The notes under the pieces are model-generated. The model worked only from the letters and a program-made list of their open reading frames with translations. It made no database searches and was not told the origin of the DNA. From Rutpela maculata (Eukaryota > Arthropoda > Insecta > Coleoptera > Cerambycidae), in contig OW386293.2 of NCBI GenBank assembly GCA_936432065.2, positions 63,138,265-63,202,264 of the forward strand: 64,000 nucleotides of DNA, in the 5' to 3' direction. This document shows positions 21,001-34,983 of this stretch, piece after piece (the stretch's first letter is position 1; each line of letters begins with the position of its first letter). The position numbers and the translations under genes were made by a program.

Positions 21001-22960
21001 TAAGGACATTTTTTGATTCGACGAAGTTATAGCATGTTTTACCATGTCATCGCATAGTAAGAGCACATTTTTGTATCGAGTTAATCATTCAATACGAATC
21101 ATTTACAAGCTTCTATAGAACGTTGTATTCGACTCAACAAAGTAGAGTGAACGTTTACTGCAAATCATCAAATATCAGAAATGCATTTTGAAGTGAGTTT
21201 TCTCGATAACGGTTGGTTTTACGAAATTTTCCCAAGAGACCTTTTCTCCCAGAAAAGATATGACTAGGAACTTTTGTTAACATCATTTTTTGATTCGACG
21301 AAGTTAATGCATGTTTTACCATGTCATCGAATAGTAAAAGCACATTTCTGAATTGAGTTAGTCATTCAATACGAATCATTTACAAGCTTCTATAGATCAT
21401 TGTATTCGATTCAAGAAAGTAGAGTGAACGTTTACTTCAAGTGATCAAATAGCAGAAAAGCATTTTGAAGTGAGTTGTTTCGATAACGGTTGGGTTTACG
21501 AGATTTTTGCAAAAGACCTTTTCGCCTCAAAAAGTTATGACTAGGAACTTTTGTTAATCACATTCTTTGATTCGACGAAGTTAAAGCATGTATTACCATG
21601 TCATCGCATAGTAAAATCACATTTTTGAATCGAGTGATTAATCATTCAATACGAATCATTTACTTGCTTCTATAGAACGTTCTATTCGACTCAACGAAGT
21701 AGAGTGAACGTTTACTTCAAATCATCAAATATCAGAAATGCATTTTGAAGTGAGTTTTTTCGATAACGGTTGGGTTTACGAGATTTTTGCAGGAGACCTT
21801 TGCGCCTAAAAAAGTTATGACTAGGAACTTTTGTTAAGGACATTTTTTGATTCGACAAAGTTAAAGCATGTTTTACCATGTCATCGCTTAGTAAAAGCAC
21901 ATTGTTGAATCGAGTTAATCATTCAATACGAATCATTTACAAGCTTCTATCGAACGTTGTATTCGACTCAACAAAGTAGAGTGAACGTTTACTTCAAATC
22001 ATCAAATATCAGAAATTCATTTTGAAGTGAGTTTTTTCGATAACGGTTGGGTTTACGAGATTTTCGCCAGAGACCTTTTCGCCTAAAAAAGTTATGACTA
22101 GGAACTTTTGTTAAGGACATTTTTGATTCGACGAAGTTAAAGCATGTTTTACCATGTCATCGCTTAGTAAAAGCACATTGTTGAATCGAGTTAATCATCC
22201 AATACGAATCATTTACAAGCTTCTATCGAACGTTGTATTCGACTCAACAAAGTAGAGTGAACCTTTACTTCAAATCATCAAGTATCAGAAATGCATTTTG
22301 AAGTGAGTTTTCTCGATAACGGTTAGGTTTACGAGATTTTCGCCTAAAAAAGTTATGACTAGGAACTTTTGTCAAGGACATTTTTTGATTCGACGAAGTT
22401 AAAGCATGTTTTACCATGTCATCGCATAGTAAAAGCACATTTCTGAATCGAGTTAGTCATTCAATACGAATCATTTACAAGCTTCTATAGATCATTGTAT
22501 TCGATTAAACAAAATAGAGTGAACGTTTGCTTCAAGTGATGAAATAGCAGAAATGCAATTTGATGTGAGTTTTTTCGATAATGGTTGGGTTTACGAGATT
22601 TTTGCAAGAAACCTTATCGCCTCAAAAAGTTATGACTAGGAACTTTTGTTAAGGACATTTTTTGATTCGACGAAGTTAAAGTATGTTTTACCATGTCATC
22701 GCATAGTAAAAGCACACTGTTGAATCGAGTTAATCATTCAATACGAATCATTTCCAAGCTTCTATAGAACGTTGTATTTGACTCAACAAAGTAGAGTGAA
22801 CGTTTACTTCAAATCATCAAATATCAGAAATGAATTTTGAAGTGAGTTTTTTCGATGACGGTTGGGTTTACGAGATTTTTGCAAGAGACCTTTTCGCCTA
22901 AAAAAGTTATGACTGGGAACTTTTGTTAAGGACATTTTTTGATTCGACGAAGTTAAAGCA
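18079..22960. repeat. 2,441-bp tandem duplication within satellite A
   Basis: Copy 1 (about 18079-20519) and copy 2 (about 20520-22960) share rare private states at a constant 2,441-bp offset: the internal deletion joining 'gggtttacg' to 'tttaggaac' (18261 and 20702), 'gagtgattaatcattc', and 'gaccttt' plus 'gcgcct' near 19358 and 21799. Single-base differences between copies are few. About nine monomers, one of them shortened by a deletion, form the unit. It is a recent unequal-exchange or segmental duplication product. Confidence 0.88.
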
Positions 22961-24729
22961 TGTTTTACCATGTCATCGCATAGTAAAAGCTCATTTCTGA
23001 ATCGAGTTAATCATTCAATACGAATCATTTACAAGCTTCTATAGATCATTGTATTCGATTCAAGAAAGTAGTAGAGTGAACGTTTACTTCAAGTGATCAA
23101 ATATCAGAAATGCATTTTGAAGTGAGTTTTTTCGATAACGGTTGGGTTTACGAGATTTTTGCAAGAGACATTTTCGCCTAAAAAAGTTATGACTAGGAAC
23201 TTTTGTTAAGGACATTTTCTGATTCGACGAAGTTAAAGCATGTTTTACCATGTCATCGCGTAGTAAAAGCACATTTTTGAATCGAGTTAATCATTCAATA
23301 CGAATCATTTACAAGCTTCTATAGAACGTTGTATTTGACTCAACAAAGTAGAGTGAACGTTTACTTCAAATCATCAAATATCAGAAATGCATTTTGAAGT
23401 GAGTTTTTTCGATGACGGTTGGGTTTACGAGATTTTTGCAAGAGACCTTTTCGCCTAAAAAAGTTATGACTGGGAACTTTTGTTAAGGACATTTTTTGAT
23501 TCGACGAAGTTAAAGCATGTTTTACCATGTCATTGCATAGTAAAAGCTCATTTCTGAATCGAGTTAATCATTCAATACGAATCATTTACCAGCTTCTATA
23601 GATCATCGTATTCGATTCAAGAAAGTAGTAGAGTGAACGTTTACTTCAAGTGATCAAATATCAGAAATGCATTTTGAAGTGAGTTTTTTCGATAACGGTT
23701 GGGTTTACGAGATTTTTGCAACAGACATTTTCGCCTAAAAAAGTTATGACTAGGATCTTTTGTTAAGGACATTTTCTGATTCGACGAAGTTAAAGCATGT
23801 TTTACCATGCCATCGCATAGTAAAAGCTCATTTTTGAATCGAGTTAATCATTCAATACGAATCACTTACAAAATTCTATAGAACGTTGTATTCGACTTAA
23901 CAAAGTAGTGTGAACGTTTACTTCAAATCATCAAATATCAGAAATGCATTTTGAAGTGAGTTTTTTCGATAACGGTTGGGTTTACGAGATTTTTGCAAGA
24001 GACCTTTTCTCCTAAAAAAGTTATGATTAGGAACTGTTGCTAGGGACATTTTTTTATTCGACGAAGCTAAAGCATGTTTTACCATGTCATCGCATAGTAA
24101 AGGCACATTTCTGAATTGAGTTAATCATTCAATACGAATCATTTACAAGCTTCTATAGATCATTGTATTGGATTCAAGAAAGTAGAATGGACGTTTACTT
24201 CAAGTGATCAAATAGCAGAAATGCATTTTGAAGTGACTTTTTGCGAGATTTTTACAAGAGACCTTTTCGCCTCAAAAAGTTATGACTAAGAATTTCTGTT
24301 AAGGACATTTTTTGATTCGACGAAGTTAAAGCATGTTTTATCATGTCATCGCATAGTAAAATAACATTTTTGAATCAAGTTAATCATTCAATACGAATCA
24401 TTTACAAGCTTCTATAGAACGTTGTATTCGACTCAACAAAGTAGAGTGAACGTTTACTTCAAATCATCAAATATCAGAAATTAATTTTGAAGTGAGTTTT
24501 TTCGATAAAGGTTGGTTTTACGAGATTTTTCCAAGAGACATTTTCGCCTAAAAAAGTTATGACTGGGAACTTTTGTTAACAACATTTTTTGATTCGATGA
24601 AGTTAAAGCATGTTTTACCATGTCATCGAATAGTAAAAGCACATTTCTGAGTCGAGTTAATCATTCAATACGAATCATTTACAAGCTTCTATAGATCATT
24701 GTATTCGATTAAAGAAGGTAGAGTGATCG

Positions 24730-27495
24730 TTTACTTCAAATTATCAAATATCAGAAATGCATTTTGAAGTGAGCTTTTTCGATAACGGTTGGTTTTACGT
24801 GATTTTCCCAAGAGACCTTTTCTCCTAGAAAAGACATGACTAGGAACTTTTGTTAACAACATTTTTTGATTCGACGAAGTTAAAGCATGTTCTACCATGT
24901 CATCGCATAGTAAAAGCACATATTTAAATCGAGTTAATCATTCAATACGAATCATTTACAAGCTTCTATAGAACGTTGTATTCGACTCAACAAAGTAGAG
25001 TGAACGTTTACTTCAAATGATCAAATATCAGAAATGCACTTTGAAGTGAGTTATTTCGATAACGGTTGGTTTTACGAGATTTTTACAAGAGACCTTTTCG
25101 CCTCAAAAAGTTATGACTAGGAACTTCTGTTAAGGACATTTTTGATTCGACGAAGTTAAAGCATGTTTTATCATGTCATCGCATAGTAAAATAACATTTT
25201 TGTATCGAGTTAATCATTCAATACGAATCATTTACAAGCTTCTATAGAACGTTGTATTCGACTCAACAAAGTAGAGTGAACGTTTACTTCAAATCATCAA
25301 ATATCAGAAATGCATTTTGAAGTGAGCTTTTTCGATAACGGTTGGTTTTACGTGATTTTCCCAAGAGACCTTTTCTCCTAGAAAAGACATGACTAGGAAC
25401 TTTTGTTAACAACATTTTTTGATTCGACGAAGTTAAAGCATGTTTTACCATGTCATCGCATAGTAAAAGCACATATTTGAATCAAGTTAATCATTCAATA
25501 CGAATCATTTACAAGCTTCTATGGAACGTTGTATTCGACTCAACAAAGTAGAGTGAACGTTTACTTCAAATCATCAAATATCAGAAATGCATTTTGAAGT
25601 GAGTTTTTTCGATAACGGTTGGTTTTACGTGATTTTCCCAAGAGACCTTTTCTCCTAGAAAAGACATGACTAGAAACTTTTGTTAACAACATTTTTTGAT
25701 TCGACGAAGTTAAAGCATGTTTTACCATGTCATCGCATAGTAAAAGCACATTTCTGAATTGAGTTAATCATTCAATACGAATCATTTACAAGCTTCTATA
25801 GATCATTGTATTCGATTCAAGAAAGTAGAATGGACGTTTACTTCAAGTGATCAAATAGCAGAAATGCATTTTGAAGTGACTTTTTTCGATGACGGTTGGT
25901 TTTACGAGATTTTTACAAGAGACCTTTTCGCCTCAAAAAGTTATGACTAGGAACTTCTGTTAAGGACATTTTTGATTTGACGAAGTTAAAGCATGTTTTA
26001 TCATGTCATCGCATAGTAAAATAACATTTTTGAATCGAGTTAATCATTCAATACGAATCATTTACAAGCTTCTATAGAACATTGTATTCGACTCAACAAA
26101 GTAGAGTGAACGTTTACTTCAAATCATCAAATATCAGAAATGCATTTTGAAGTGAGCTTTTTCGATAACGGTTGGTTTTACGTGATTTTCCCAAGAGACC
26201 TTTTCTCCTAGAAAAGACATGACTAGGAACTTTTGTTAACAACATTTTTTGATTCGACGAAGTTAAAGCATGTTCTACCATGTCATCGCATAGTAAAAGC
26301 ACATATTTAAATCGAATTAATCATTCAATACGAATCATTCACAAGCTTCTATAGAACGTTGTATTCGACTCAACAAAGTAGAGTGAACGTTTACTTCAAA
26401 TGATCAAATATCAGAAATGCACTTTGAAGTGAGTTATTTCGATAACGGTTGGTTTTACGAGATTTTTACAAGAGACCTTTTCGCCTCAAAAAGTTATGAC
26501 TAGGAACTTCTGTTAAGGACATTTTTGATTCGACGAAGTTAAAGCATGTTTTATCATGTCATCGCATAGTAAAATAACATTTTTGTATCGAGTTAATCAT
26601 TCAATACGAATCATTTACAAGCTTCTATAGAACGTTGTATTCGACTCAACAAAGTAGAGTGAACGTTTACTTCAAATCATCAAATATCAGAAATGCATTT
26701 TGAAGTGAGCTTTTTCGATAACGGTTGATTTTACGTGATTTTCCCAAGAGACCTTTTCTCCTAGAAAAGACATGACTAGGAACTTTTGTTAACAACATTT
26801 TTTGATTCGACGAAGTTAAAGCATGTTTTACCGTGTCATCGCATAGTAAAAGCACATATTTGAATCGAGTTAATCATTCAATACGAATCATTTACAAGCT
26901 TCTATAGAACGTTGTATTCGACTCAACAAAGTAGAGTGAACGTTTACTTCAAATCATCAAATATCAGAAATGCATTTTGAAGTGAGTTTTTTCGATAACG
27001 GTTGGTTTTACGTGATTTTCCCAAGAGACCTTTTCTCCTAGAAAAGACATGACTAGAAACTTTTGTTAACAACATTTTTTGATTCGACGAAGTTAAAGCA
27101 TGTTTTACCATGTCATCGCATAGTAAAAGCACATTTCTGAATTGAGTTAATCATTCAATACGAATCATTTACAAGCTTCTATAGATCATTGTATTCGATT
27201 CAAGAAAGTAGAATGGACGTTTACTTCAAGTGATCAAATAGCAGAAATGCATTTTGAAGTGACTTTTTTCGATAACGGTTGGTTTTACGAGATTTTTACA
27301 GGAGACCTTTTCGCCTCAAAAAGTTATGACTAGGAACTTCTGTTAAGGACATTTTTGATTTGACGAAGTTAAAGCATGTTTTATCATGTCATCGCATAGT
27401 AAAATAACATTTTTGAATCGAGTTAATCATTCAATACGAATCATTTACAACCTTCTATAGAACATTGTATTCGACTCAACAAAGTAGAGTGAACG
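24730..27495. repeat. 1,383-bp (five-monomer) tandem duplication within satellite A
   Basis: Blocks starting near 24730 and 26113 repeat the same order of monomer variants at a constant 1,383-bp offset. Examples are 'catgttctaccatg' (24888 and 26271), 'gcactttgaagtgagttattt' words near 25036 and 26419, and 'gacatttttgatttgacg' near 25968 and 27351. 1,383 is five times 276.6, so this is a five-monomer higher-order unit in two copies. Confidence 0.85.
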
Positions 27496-27732
27496 TTTAC
27501 TTCAAATCATCAAATATCAGAAATGCATTTTGAAGTGAGTTTTTCGATTACGGTTGGTTTTACGAGATTTTTACAAGAGACCTATTCGCCTAAAAAAGTT
27601 ATGACTAGGAACTTTTGTTAAGGACATTTTTTGATTCGACGAAGTTAAAGCATGTTTTACCATGTCACATTTCTGAATCCAGTTAGTCATTCAATACGAA
27701 TCATTTACAAGCTTCTATAGATCATTGTATTC

Positions 27733-29105
27733 GATTAAACAAAATAGAGTGAACATTTACTTCAAGTGATCAAATAGCGAAAATGCATTTTGAAGTGAGT
27801 TTTTTCGATAACGGGTGGTTTTACGAGATTTTTACAAGATACCTTTTCGCCTCAAACAGTTATGACTAGGAACTTTTGGTTAAGGACATTTTTTGATTCG
27901 ACGAAGTTAAAGCATGTTTTACCATGTCATCGCATAGTAAGAGCATCTTTTTGTATCGAGTTAATCATTCAATACGAATCATTTACAAGCTTCTATAGAA
28001 CGTTGTATTCGACTCAACAAAGTAGAGTGAACGTTTTACTTCAAGTGATCAAATATCAGAAATGCATTTTGAAGTGAGTTTTTTCGATAACGGTTGGGTT
28101 TACGAGATTTTTGCAAGAGACATTTTCGCCTAAAAAAGTTATGACTAGGAACTTTTGTTAAGGACATTTTCTGATTCGACGAAGTTAAAGCATGTTTTAC
28201 CATGTCATCGCATAGTAAAAGCACATTTTTGAATCGAGTTAATCATTCAATACAAATCATTTGCAAGCTTCTACAGAACGTTGTATTCGATTCAAGAAGG
28301 TAGAGTGAACGTTTACTTCAAATTATCAAATATCAGAAATGCATTTTGAAGTGAGTTTTTTCGATAACGGTTGGTTTTACGTGATTTTCCCAAGATACCT
28401 TTTCTCCTAGAAAAGACATGACTAGGAACTTTTATTAACAACATTTTTTGATTCGACGAAGTTAAAGCATGTTTTACCATGTCATCGCATAGTAAAAGCA
28501 CATTTCTGAATTGAGTTAATCATTCAATACGAATCATTTACAAGCTTCTATAGATCATTGTATTCGATTCAAGAAAGTAGTAGAGTGAACGTTTACTTCA
28601 AGTGATCAAATATCAGAAATGCATTTTGAAGTGAGTTTTTTCGATAACGGTTGGGTTTACGAGATTTTTGCAAGAGACATTTTCGCCTAAAAAAGTTATG
28701 ACTAGGAACTTTTGTTGAGGACATTTTCTGATTCGACGAAGTTAAAGCATGTTTTACCATGTCATCGCATAGTAAAAGCACATTTTTGAATCGATATAAT
28801 CATTCAATACGAATCATTTACAAGCTTCTATAGATCACTGTATTCGATTAAACAAAATAGAGTGAACATTTACTTCAAGTGATCAAATAGCGCAAATGCA
28901 TTTTGAAGTGAGTTTTTTCGATAACGGGTGGTTTTACGAGATTTTTACAAGATACCTTTTCGCCTCAAACAGTTATGACTAGGAACTTTTGGTTAAGGAC
29001 ATTTTTTGATTCGACGAAGTTAAAGCATGTTTTACCATGTCATCGCATAGTAAGAGCATCTTTTTGTATCGAGTTAATCATTCAATACGAATCATTTACA
29101 AGCTT
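27733..29105. repeat. 1,113-bp-offset monomer duplication at the A/B border
   Basis: The sequence 27733-27992 recurs at about 28850-29105 with the same rare words: 'cgggtggttttacg', 'caagatacc', 'ctcaaacagttatg' and 'gtaagagcatctttttg' (27941 block and 29054). The second copy is the last satellite A sequence before satellite B, and it is cut within 'caagctt' where the first copy continues 'ctatagaacg'. Confidence 0.8.
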
Positions 29106-31099
29106 TGATTGGATGGGTTTGATGAAACCGAACGAAAATTTATGTGAGGTTTGAAAATTTATGTGAGGTTTGACATATTTAGCATGGGTTTGACGAAATT
29201 AGGATGGGTTTGATGAAACCGAACGAAAATTTATGTGGTTTGAAAATTTACCTGAGGTTTGAGCAATTTAGCATGGGTTTGAAGAAATTAGGATGGGTTT
29301 GATGAAATTAGGATGGGTTTGATGAAACCGAACGAAAATTTATGTGGTTTGAAAATTTATGTGAGGTTTGAGCAATTTAGCATGGGTTTGAAGAAATTAG
29401 GATGGGTTTGATGAAACCGAACGAAAATTTATGTGAGGTTTGAAAATTTATGTGAGGTTTGACAAAATTAGCATGGGTTTGACGAAATTAGGATGGGTTT
29501 GATGAATCCGAACGAAAATTTATGAGGTTTGAAAATTTATCTGAGGTTTGAGCAAATTAGCATGGGTTTGAAGAAATTAGGATGGGTTTGATGAAACCGA
29601 ACGAAAATTTATGTGGTTTGAAAATTTATGTGAGGTTTGACATATTTAGCATGGGTTTGACGAAATTAGGATGGGTTTGATGAAACCGAACGAAAATTTA
29701 TGTGGTTTGAAAATTTACCTGAGGTTTGAGCAATTTAGCATGGGTTTGAAGAAATTAGGATGGGTTTGATGAAATTAGGATGGGTTTGATGAATCCGAAC
29801 GAAAATTTATGAGGTTTGAAAATTTATCTGAGGTTTGAGCAAATTAGCATGGGTTTGAAGAAATTAGGATGGGTTTGATGAAACCGAACGAAAATTTATG
29901 TGGTTTGAAAATTTATGTGAGGTTTGAGCAATTTAGCATGGGTTTGAAGAAATTAGGATGGGTTTGATGAAACCGAACGAAAATTTATGTGAGGTTTGAA
30001 AATTTATGTGAGGTTTGACATATTTAGCATGGGTTTGACGAAATTAGGATGGGTTTGATGAAACCGAACGAAAATTTATGTGGTTTGAAAATTTACCTGA
30101 GGTTTGAGCAATTTAGCATGGGTTTGAAGAAATTAGGATGGGTTTGATGAAATTAGGATGGGTTTGATGAAACCGAACGAAAATTTATGTGGTTTGAAAA
30201 TTTATGTGAGGTTTGAGCAATTTAGCATGGGTTTGAAGAAATTAGGATGGGTTTGATGAAACCGAACGAAAATTTATGTGAGGTTTGAAAATTTATGTGA
30301 GGTTTGACAAAATTAGCATGGGTTTGACGAAATTAGGATGGGTTTGATGAATCCGAACGAAAATTTATGAGGTTTGAAAATTTATCTGAGGTTTGAGCAA
30401 ATTAGCATGGGTTTGAAGAAATTAGGATGGGTTTGATGAAACCGAACGAAAATTTATGTGGTTTGAAAATTTATGTGAGGTTTGACATATTTAGCATGGG
30501 TTTGACGAAATTAGGATGGGTTTGATGAAACCGAACGAAAATTTATGTGGTTTGAAAATTTACCTGAGGTTTGAGCAATTTAGCATGGGTTTGAAGAAAT
30601 TAGGATGGGTTTGATGAAATTAGGATGGGTTTGATGAATCCGAACGAAAATTTATGAGGTTTGAAAATTTATCTGAGGTTTGAGCAAATTAGCATGGGTT
30701 TGAAGAAATTAGGATGGGTTTGATGAAACCGAACGAAAATTTATGTGGTTTGAAAATTTATGTGAGGTTTGAGCAATTTAGCATGGGTTTGAAGAAATTA
30801 GGATGGGTTTGATGAAACCGAACGAAAATTTATGTGAGGTTTGAAAATTTATGTGAGGTTTGACATATTTAGCATGGGTTTGACGAAATTAGGATGGGTT
30901 TGATGAAACCGAACGAAAATTTATGTGGTTTGAAAATTTACCTGAGGTTTGAGCAATTTAGCATGGGTTTGAAGAAATTAGGATGGGTTTGATGAAATTA
31001 GGATGGGTTTGATGAAACCGAACGAAAATTTATGTGGTTTGAAAATTTATGTGAGGTTTGAGCAATTTAGCATGGGTTTGAAGAAATTAGGATGGGTTT

Positions 31100-32690
31100 G
31101 ATGAAACCGAACGAAAATTTATGTGAGGTTTGACATATTTAGCATGGGTTTGACGAAATTAGGATGGGTTTGATGAAACCGAACGAAAATGTATGTGGTT
31201 TGAAAATTTACCTGAGGTTTGAGCAATTTAGCATGGGTTTGAAGAAATTAGGATGGGTTTGATGAAATTAGGATGGGTTTGATGAAACCGAACGAAAATT
31301 TATGTGGTTTGAAAATTTATGTGAGGTTTGAGCAATTTAGCATGGGTTTGAAGAAATTAGGATGGGTTTGATGAAACCGAACGAAAATTTATGTGAGGTT
31401 TGAAAATTTATGTGAGGTTTGACATATTTAGCATGGGTTTGACGAAATTAGGATGGGTTTGATGAAACCGAACGAAAATTTATGTGGTTTGAAAATTTAC
31501 CTGAGGTTTGAGCAATTTAGCATGGGTTTGAAGAAATTAGGATGGGTTTGATGAAATTAGGATGGGTTTGATGAAACCGAACGAAAATTTATGTGGTTTG
31601 AAAATTTATGTGAGGTTTGAGCAATTTAGCATGGGTTTGAAGAAATTAGGATGGGTTTGATGAAACCGAACGAAAATTTATGTGAGGTTTGACATATTTA
31701 GCATGGGTTTGACGAAATTAGGATGGGTTTGATGAAACCGAACGAAAATTTATGTGGTTTGAAAATTTACCTGAGGTTTGAGCAATTTAGCATGGGTTTG
31801 AAGAAATTAGGATGGGTTTGATGAAATTAGGATGGGTTTGATGAAACCGAACGAAAATTTATGTGGTTTGAAAATTTATGTGAGGTTTGAGCAATTTAGC
31901 ATGGGTTTGAAGAAATTAGGATGGGTTTGATGAAACCGAACGAAAATTTATGTGAGGTTTGAAAATTTATGTGAGGTTTGACATATTTAGCATGGGTTTG
32001 ACGAAATTAGGATGGGTTTGATGAAACCGAACGAAAATTTATGTGGTTTGAAAATTTACCTGAGGTTTGAGCAATTTAGCATGGGTTTGAAGAAATTAGA
32101 ATGGGTTTGATGAAATTAGGATGGGTTTGATGAAACCGAACGAAAATTTATGTGGTTTGAAAATTTATGTGAGGTTTGAGCAATTTAGCATGGGTTTGAA
32201 GAAATTAGGATGGGTTTGATGAAATTAGGATGGGTTTGATGAATCCGAACGAAAATTTATGAGGTTTGAAAATTTATCTGAGGTTTGAGCAAATTAGCAT
32301 GGGTTTGAAGAAATTAGGATGGGTTTGATGAAACCGAACGAAAATTTATGTGGTTTGAAAATTTATGTGAGGTTTGAGCAATTTAGCATGGGTTTGAAGA
32401 AATTAGGATGGGTTTGATGAAACCGAACGAAAATTTATGTGAGGTTTGACATATTTAGCATGGGTTTGACGAAATTAGGATGGGTTTGATGAAACCGAAC
32501 GAAAATTTATGTGGTTTGAAAATTTACCTGAGGTTTGAGCAATTTAGCATGGGTTTGAAGAAATTAGGATGGGTTTGATGAAATTAGGATGGGTTTGATG
32601 AAACCGAACGAAAATTTATGTGGTTTGAAAATTTATGTGAGGTTTGAGCAATTTAGCATGGGTTTGAAGAAATTAGGATGGGTTTGATGA
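31100..32690. repeat. Satellite B block shared at +16,481 bp
   Basis: The block matches about 47600-49170 in monomer order at a constant 16,481-bp offset. The rare 'gaaaatgtatgtgg' variant (31191 and 47672), the short 71-bp form (31681 and 48162), and the 'gaatccg' cap (32241 and 48722) line up exactly. The match ends at about 32690/49171, where one copy has an extra core and the other does not. Parts of it also match about 56700-57700. Confidence 0.75.
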
Positions 32691-33160
32691 AATTAGGATG
32701 GGTTTGATGAATCCGAACGAAAATTTATGAGGTTTGAAAATTTATCTGAGGTTTGAGCAAATTAGCATGGGTTTGAAGAAATTAGGATGGGTTTGATGAA
32801 ACCGAACGAAAATTTATGTGAGGTTTGAAAATTTATGTGAGGTTTGACAAAATTAGCATGGGTTTGACGAAATTAGGATGGGTTTGATGAATCCGAACGA
32901 AAATTTATGAGGTTTGAAAATTTATCTGAGGTTTGAGCAAATTAGCATGGGTTTGAAGAAATTAGGATGGGTTTGATGAAACCGAACGAAAATTTATGTG
33001 GTTTGAAAATTTATGTGAGGTTTGACATATTTAGCATGGGTTTGACGAAATTAGGATGGGTTTGATGAAACCGAACGAAAATTTATGTGGTTTGAAAATT
33101 TACCTGAGGTTTGAGCAATTTAGCATGGGTTTGAAGAAATTAGGATGGGTTTGATGAAAT

Positions 33161-33211
33161 TAGGAATTAGGAATTAGGAAGGAAATTAGAAAATTAGGAT
33201 TAGGAATTAGG
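33161..33211. repeat. Rare TTAGG-rich insert in satellite B, copy 1
   Basis: A 51-bp stretch of 'ttagga' and 'aattagg' words replaces 'atggg' between two cores, holding about six TTAGG motifs with one- or two-base spacers. It occurs only here and at 58184. It could be a local slippage expansion of the core's own 'aaattagga', or a captured degenerate telomere-like tract; the first is simpler. Confidence 0.85.
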
Positions 33212-34983
33212 TTTGATGAATCCGAACGAAAATTTATGAGGTTTGAAAATTTATCTGAGGTTTGAGCAAATTAGCATGGGTTTGAAGAAATTAGGATGGG
33301 TTTGATGAAACCGAACGAAAATTTATGTGGTTTGAAAATTTATGTGAGGTTTGAGCAATTTAGCATGGGTTTGAAGAAATTAGGATGGGTTTGATGAAAC
33401 CGAACGAAAATTTATGTGAGGTTTGAAAATTTATGTGAGGTTTGACATATTTAGCATGGGTTTGACGAAATTAGGATGGGTTTGATGAAACCGAACGAAA
33501 ATTTATGTGGTTTGAAAATTTACCTGAGGTTTGAGCAATTTAGCATGGGTTTGAAGAAATTAGGATGGGTTTGATGAAATTAGGATGGGTTTGATGAAAC
33601 CGAACGAAAATTTATGTGGTTTGAAAATTTATGTGAGGTTTGAGCAATTTAGCATGGGTTTGAAGAAATTAGGATGGGTTTGATGAAATTAGGATGGGTT
33701 TGATGAATCCGAACGAAAATTTATGAGGTTTGAAAATTTATCTGAGGTTTGAGCAAATTAGCATGGGTTTGAAGAAATTAGGATGGGTTTGATGAAACCG
33801 AACGAAAATTTATGTGGTTTGAAAATTTATGTGAGGTTTGAGCAATTTTTAGCATGGGTTTGAAGAAATTAGGATGGGTTTGATGAAACCGAACGAAAAT
33901 TTATGTGAGGTTTGACATATTTAGCATGGGTTTGACGAAATTAGGATGGGTTTGATGAAACCGAACGAAAATTTATGTGGTTTGAAAATTTACCTGAGGT
34001 TTGAGCAATTTAGCATGGGTTTGAAGAAATTAGGATGGGTTTGATGAAATTAGGATGGGTTTGATGAAACCGAACGAAAATTTATGTGGTTTGAAAATTT
34101 ATGTGAGGTTTGAGCAATTTAGCATGGGTTTGAAGAAATTAGGATGGGTTTGATGAAACCGAACGAAAATTTATGTGAGGTTTGACATATTTAGCATGGG
34201 TTTGACGAAATTAGGATGGGTTTGATGAAACCGAACGAAAATTTATGTGGTTTGAAAATTTACCTGAGGTTTGAGCAATTTAGCATGGGTTTGAAGAAAT
34301 TAGGATGGGTTTGATGAAATTAGGATGGGTTTGATGAAACCGAACGAAAATTTATGTGGTTTGAAAATTTATGTGAGGTTTGAGCAATTTAGCATGGGTT
34401 TGAAGAAATTAGGATGGGTTTGATGAAACCGAACGAAAATTTATGTGAGGTTTGAAAATTTATGTGAGGTTTGACATATTTAGCATGGGTTTGACGAAAT
34501 TAGGATGGGTTTGATGAAACCGAACGAAAATTTATGTGGTTTGAAAATTTACCTGAGGTTTGAGCAATTTAGCATGGGTTTGAAGAAATTAGGATGGGTT
34601 TGATGAAATTAGGATGGGTTTGATGAAACCGAACGAAAATTTATGTGGTTTGAAAATTTATGTGAGGTTTGAGCAATTTAGCATGGGTTTGAAGAAATTA
34701 GGATGGGTTTGATGAAACCGAACGAAAATTTATGTGAGGTTTGACATATTTAGCATGGGTTTGACGAAATTAGGATGGGTTTGATGAAACCGAACGAAAA
34801 TTTATGTGGTTTGAAAATTTACCTGAGGTTTGAGCAATTTAGCATGGGTTTGAAGAAATTAGGATGGGTTTGATGAAATTAGGATGGGTTTGATGAAACC
34901 GAACGAAAATTTATGTGGTTTGAAAATTTATGTGAGGTTTGAGCAATTTAGCATGGGTTTGAAGAAATTAGGATGGGTTTGAT

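Larger units (their letters stand above)
14332..29105. repeat. Satellite A array, main segment (~53 monomers)
   Basis: Head-to-tail ~277-bp monomers, most with one AAGCTT site in 'tacaagcttctatag'. Two broad classes mix. One has 'gttaacaacatttt', 'ttttcccaagagacc' and 'agaaaagacatgac'. The other has 'gttaaggacatttt', 'tttgcaagagacc', 'aaaaaagttatgac' and 'ggttgggtttacg'. Deletions mark single monomers (for example after 'gggtttacg' at 18268 and 20709). Many monomers hold a minus-strand frame of about 62 codons, such as 25284-25472. Indels break it freely and residues vary, so I treat it as passive. The array stops inside the word 'caagctt' at 29105, where satellite B begins. Confidence 0.96.

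Noticed and set aside
29106..29500. Plant-type telomere repeat (TTTAGGG)
   Set aside because: GGGTTT occurs only within the 20-bp core; no consecutive TTTAGGG units are present.
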